A stretch of DNA of 6,093 nt. It comes from Bacillota bacterium (lineage in GTDB: Bacteria; Bacillota; Dethiobacteria; DTU022; UBA8154). Shown in pieces: positions 5,437 to 6,093 of this stretch. The position numbers were made by a program, and so were the translations under genes. The notes below the pieces were generated by a model. It worked only from the letters and a program-made list of their open reading frames with translations. It did not search any database and was not told where the DNA came from. The stretch covers positions 1-6,093 of the forward strand of contig DLUO01000144.1 in the NCBI GenBank assembly GCA_003444595.1, read 5' to 3'. Numbering within the stretch: the first letter of the stretch is position 1; each line of letters begins with the position of its first letter.

Positions 5437-6093
5437 TTACAGGCCTCTGGAGGCCACATAGGCCGCAAGATCCAGGACCCTTTCGGAATAACCCCATTCG
5501 TTGTCGTACCAGGCCAAAACCTTAACCATTTTTTCCCCGACAACCATAGTCGAAAGAGCATCCACAACGGCTGAATATGTACTCTGCTTGTAATCTATGG
5601 AGACCAGTGGCTCATAGGAAACATGCAGATATTTTTGCAAATCGCCCCTTGACGCTTCCAGAAAGGCCTCGTTGACCTCTTCGGCAGTTGTATCTTTCTC
5701 CAGCTCTGCCACCAAGTCAACCAGGGATACGGTAAATGTGGGCACCCTGACGGCAGTACCGTTAATCTTCCCCTGCAGAGAGGGCAGCACAAGGCCGATA
5801 TTGCGGGCGGCACCTGTTGATGTGGGTATCATGGAAACCCCTGCCGCCCTGGCCCGGCGGTAGTCGCTGTGGGTAATATCCAGGATACGTTGATCATTGG
5901 TATAGGAATGGATAGTGGTCATGAAGGCGCGCTTTATACCGAACCTTTCATGTAAAACTTTCACAACAACGGCCAGGCAGTTGGTAGTACAGGAGGCATT
6001 GGAGATTACATGGTGTTCCGCAGGATTGTACTCATCTTCATTCACACCCATGACAACTGTCAAGTCGACATTTTTCCCGGGCGCCGTAATGAT
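5437..6093 (-). CDS. gap: Glyceraldehyde-3-phosphate dehydrogenase, phosphorylating (5'-truncated by window edge)
   Basis: This cytoplasmic enzyme converts glyceraldehyde 3-phosphate, NAD(P)+ and phosphate to 1,3-bisphosphoglycerate. The visible 218 residues are the C-terminal two thirds of a family usually about 335 long; roughly 116 N-terminal residues, including most of the Rossmann fold, lie beyond the window. The reading frame is open to the last base, so the internal TTG at 6063 is not the start. Seen directly: the active-site motif SNASCTTNC with the catalytic Cys at visible residue 35; the partner His at 62 in TTIHSYTNDQR, with the expected 27-residue spacing; TSTGAAR at 91-97; and the C-terminal WYDNEWGYS. 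Residue 120 is Phe in RVPTFTVS, where Pro is usual; this is probably tolerated. Preference for NAD or NADP cannot be judged because the cofactor-specificity region is missing. It is the first visible gene of the glycolytic cluster and ends 26 bases before pgk. The family call is certain; a glycolytic rather than gluconeogenic role is inferred from the neighbours. Confidence 0.97.
   Translation of the reverse strand: MITAPGKNVDLTVVMGVNEDEYNPAEHHVISNASCTTNCLAVVVKVLHERFGIKRAFMTTIHSYTNDQRILDITHSDYRRARAAGVSMIPTSTGAARNIGLVLPSLQGKINGTAVRVPTFTVSLVDLVAELEKDTTAEEVNEAFLEASRGDLQKYLHVSYEPLVSIDYKQSTYSAVVDALSTMVVGEKMVKVLAWYDNEWGYSERVLDLAAYVASRGL

Noticed and set aside
6061..6063. TTG at 6063 as the start of gap
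   Set aside because: The frame continues without a stop to the window edge with family-like sequence (TAPGKNVDL), so the gene is cut by the window and does not start there.

Overview
The window is a core-metabolism locus from a bacterium, most likely a Gram-positive member of the Bacillota, class Clostridia (Peptococcales-like). Four things point there. The gene order is gap-pgk-tpiA-gpmI-eno-secG. The phosphoglycerate mutase is the cofactor-independent, manganese type. Shine-Dalgarno sequences are purine-rich, and three of the six genes use or appear to use a non-ATG start (TTG for pgk, GTG for gpmI and secG). Sampled coding rows are about 50% GC. The lineage is an inference from these traits and protein character; no database search was possible.

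All genes lie on the minus strand, so transcription runs from high to low coordinates. From 6093 to 559 is a tight glycolytic cluster: glyceraldehyde-3-phosphate dehydrogenase (5' end cut off by the window edge), phosphoglycerate kinase, triosephosphate isomerase, phosphoglycerate mutase and enolase. The spacings are 26, 13, 1 and 35 bases, as expected for one mRNA. Its main promoter must lie upstream of gap, outside the window. Together these enzymes carry triose phosphates to phosphoenolpyruvate, or the reverse in gluconeogenesis.

From 558 to 374 is an AT-rich intergenic region (about 37-38% GC in the rows counted). It holds two perfect inverted repeats, a weak terminator candidate and a good extended -10 promoter for the next gene. 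From 373 to 143 is secG, the small membrane subunit of the Sec translocase. From about 135 to the left edge the composition jumps to about two-thirds GC. I cannot identify that segment; it may be a dispersed intergenic repeat or the edge of another gene.

I see no mobile element, CRISPR array, rRNA or tRNA gene, and no new system. The points worth a second look are small. They are the palindrome over the secG promoter, the GC-rich edge, unusual residues in enolase and Pgk, an ambiguous gpmI start beside an A7 run, and a G8 tract in pgk.
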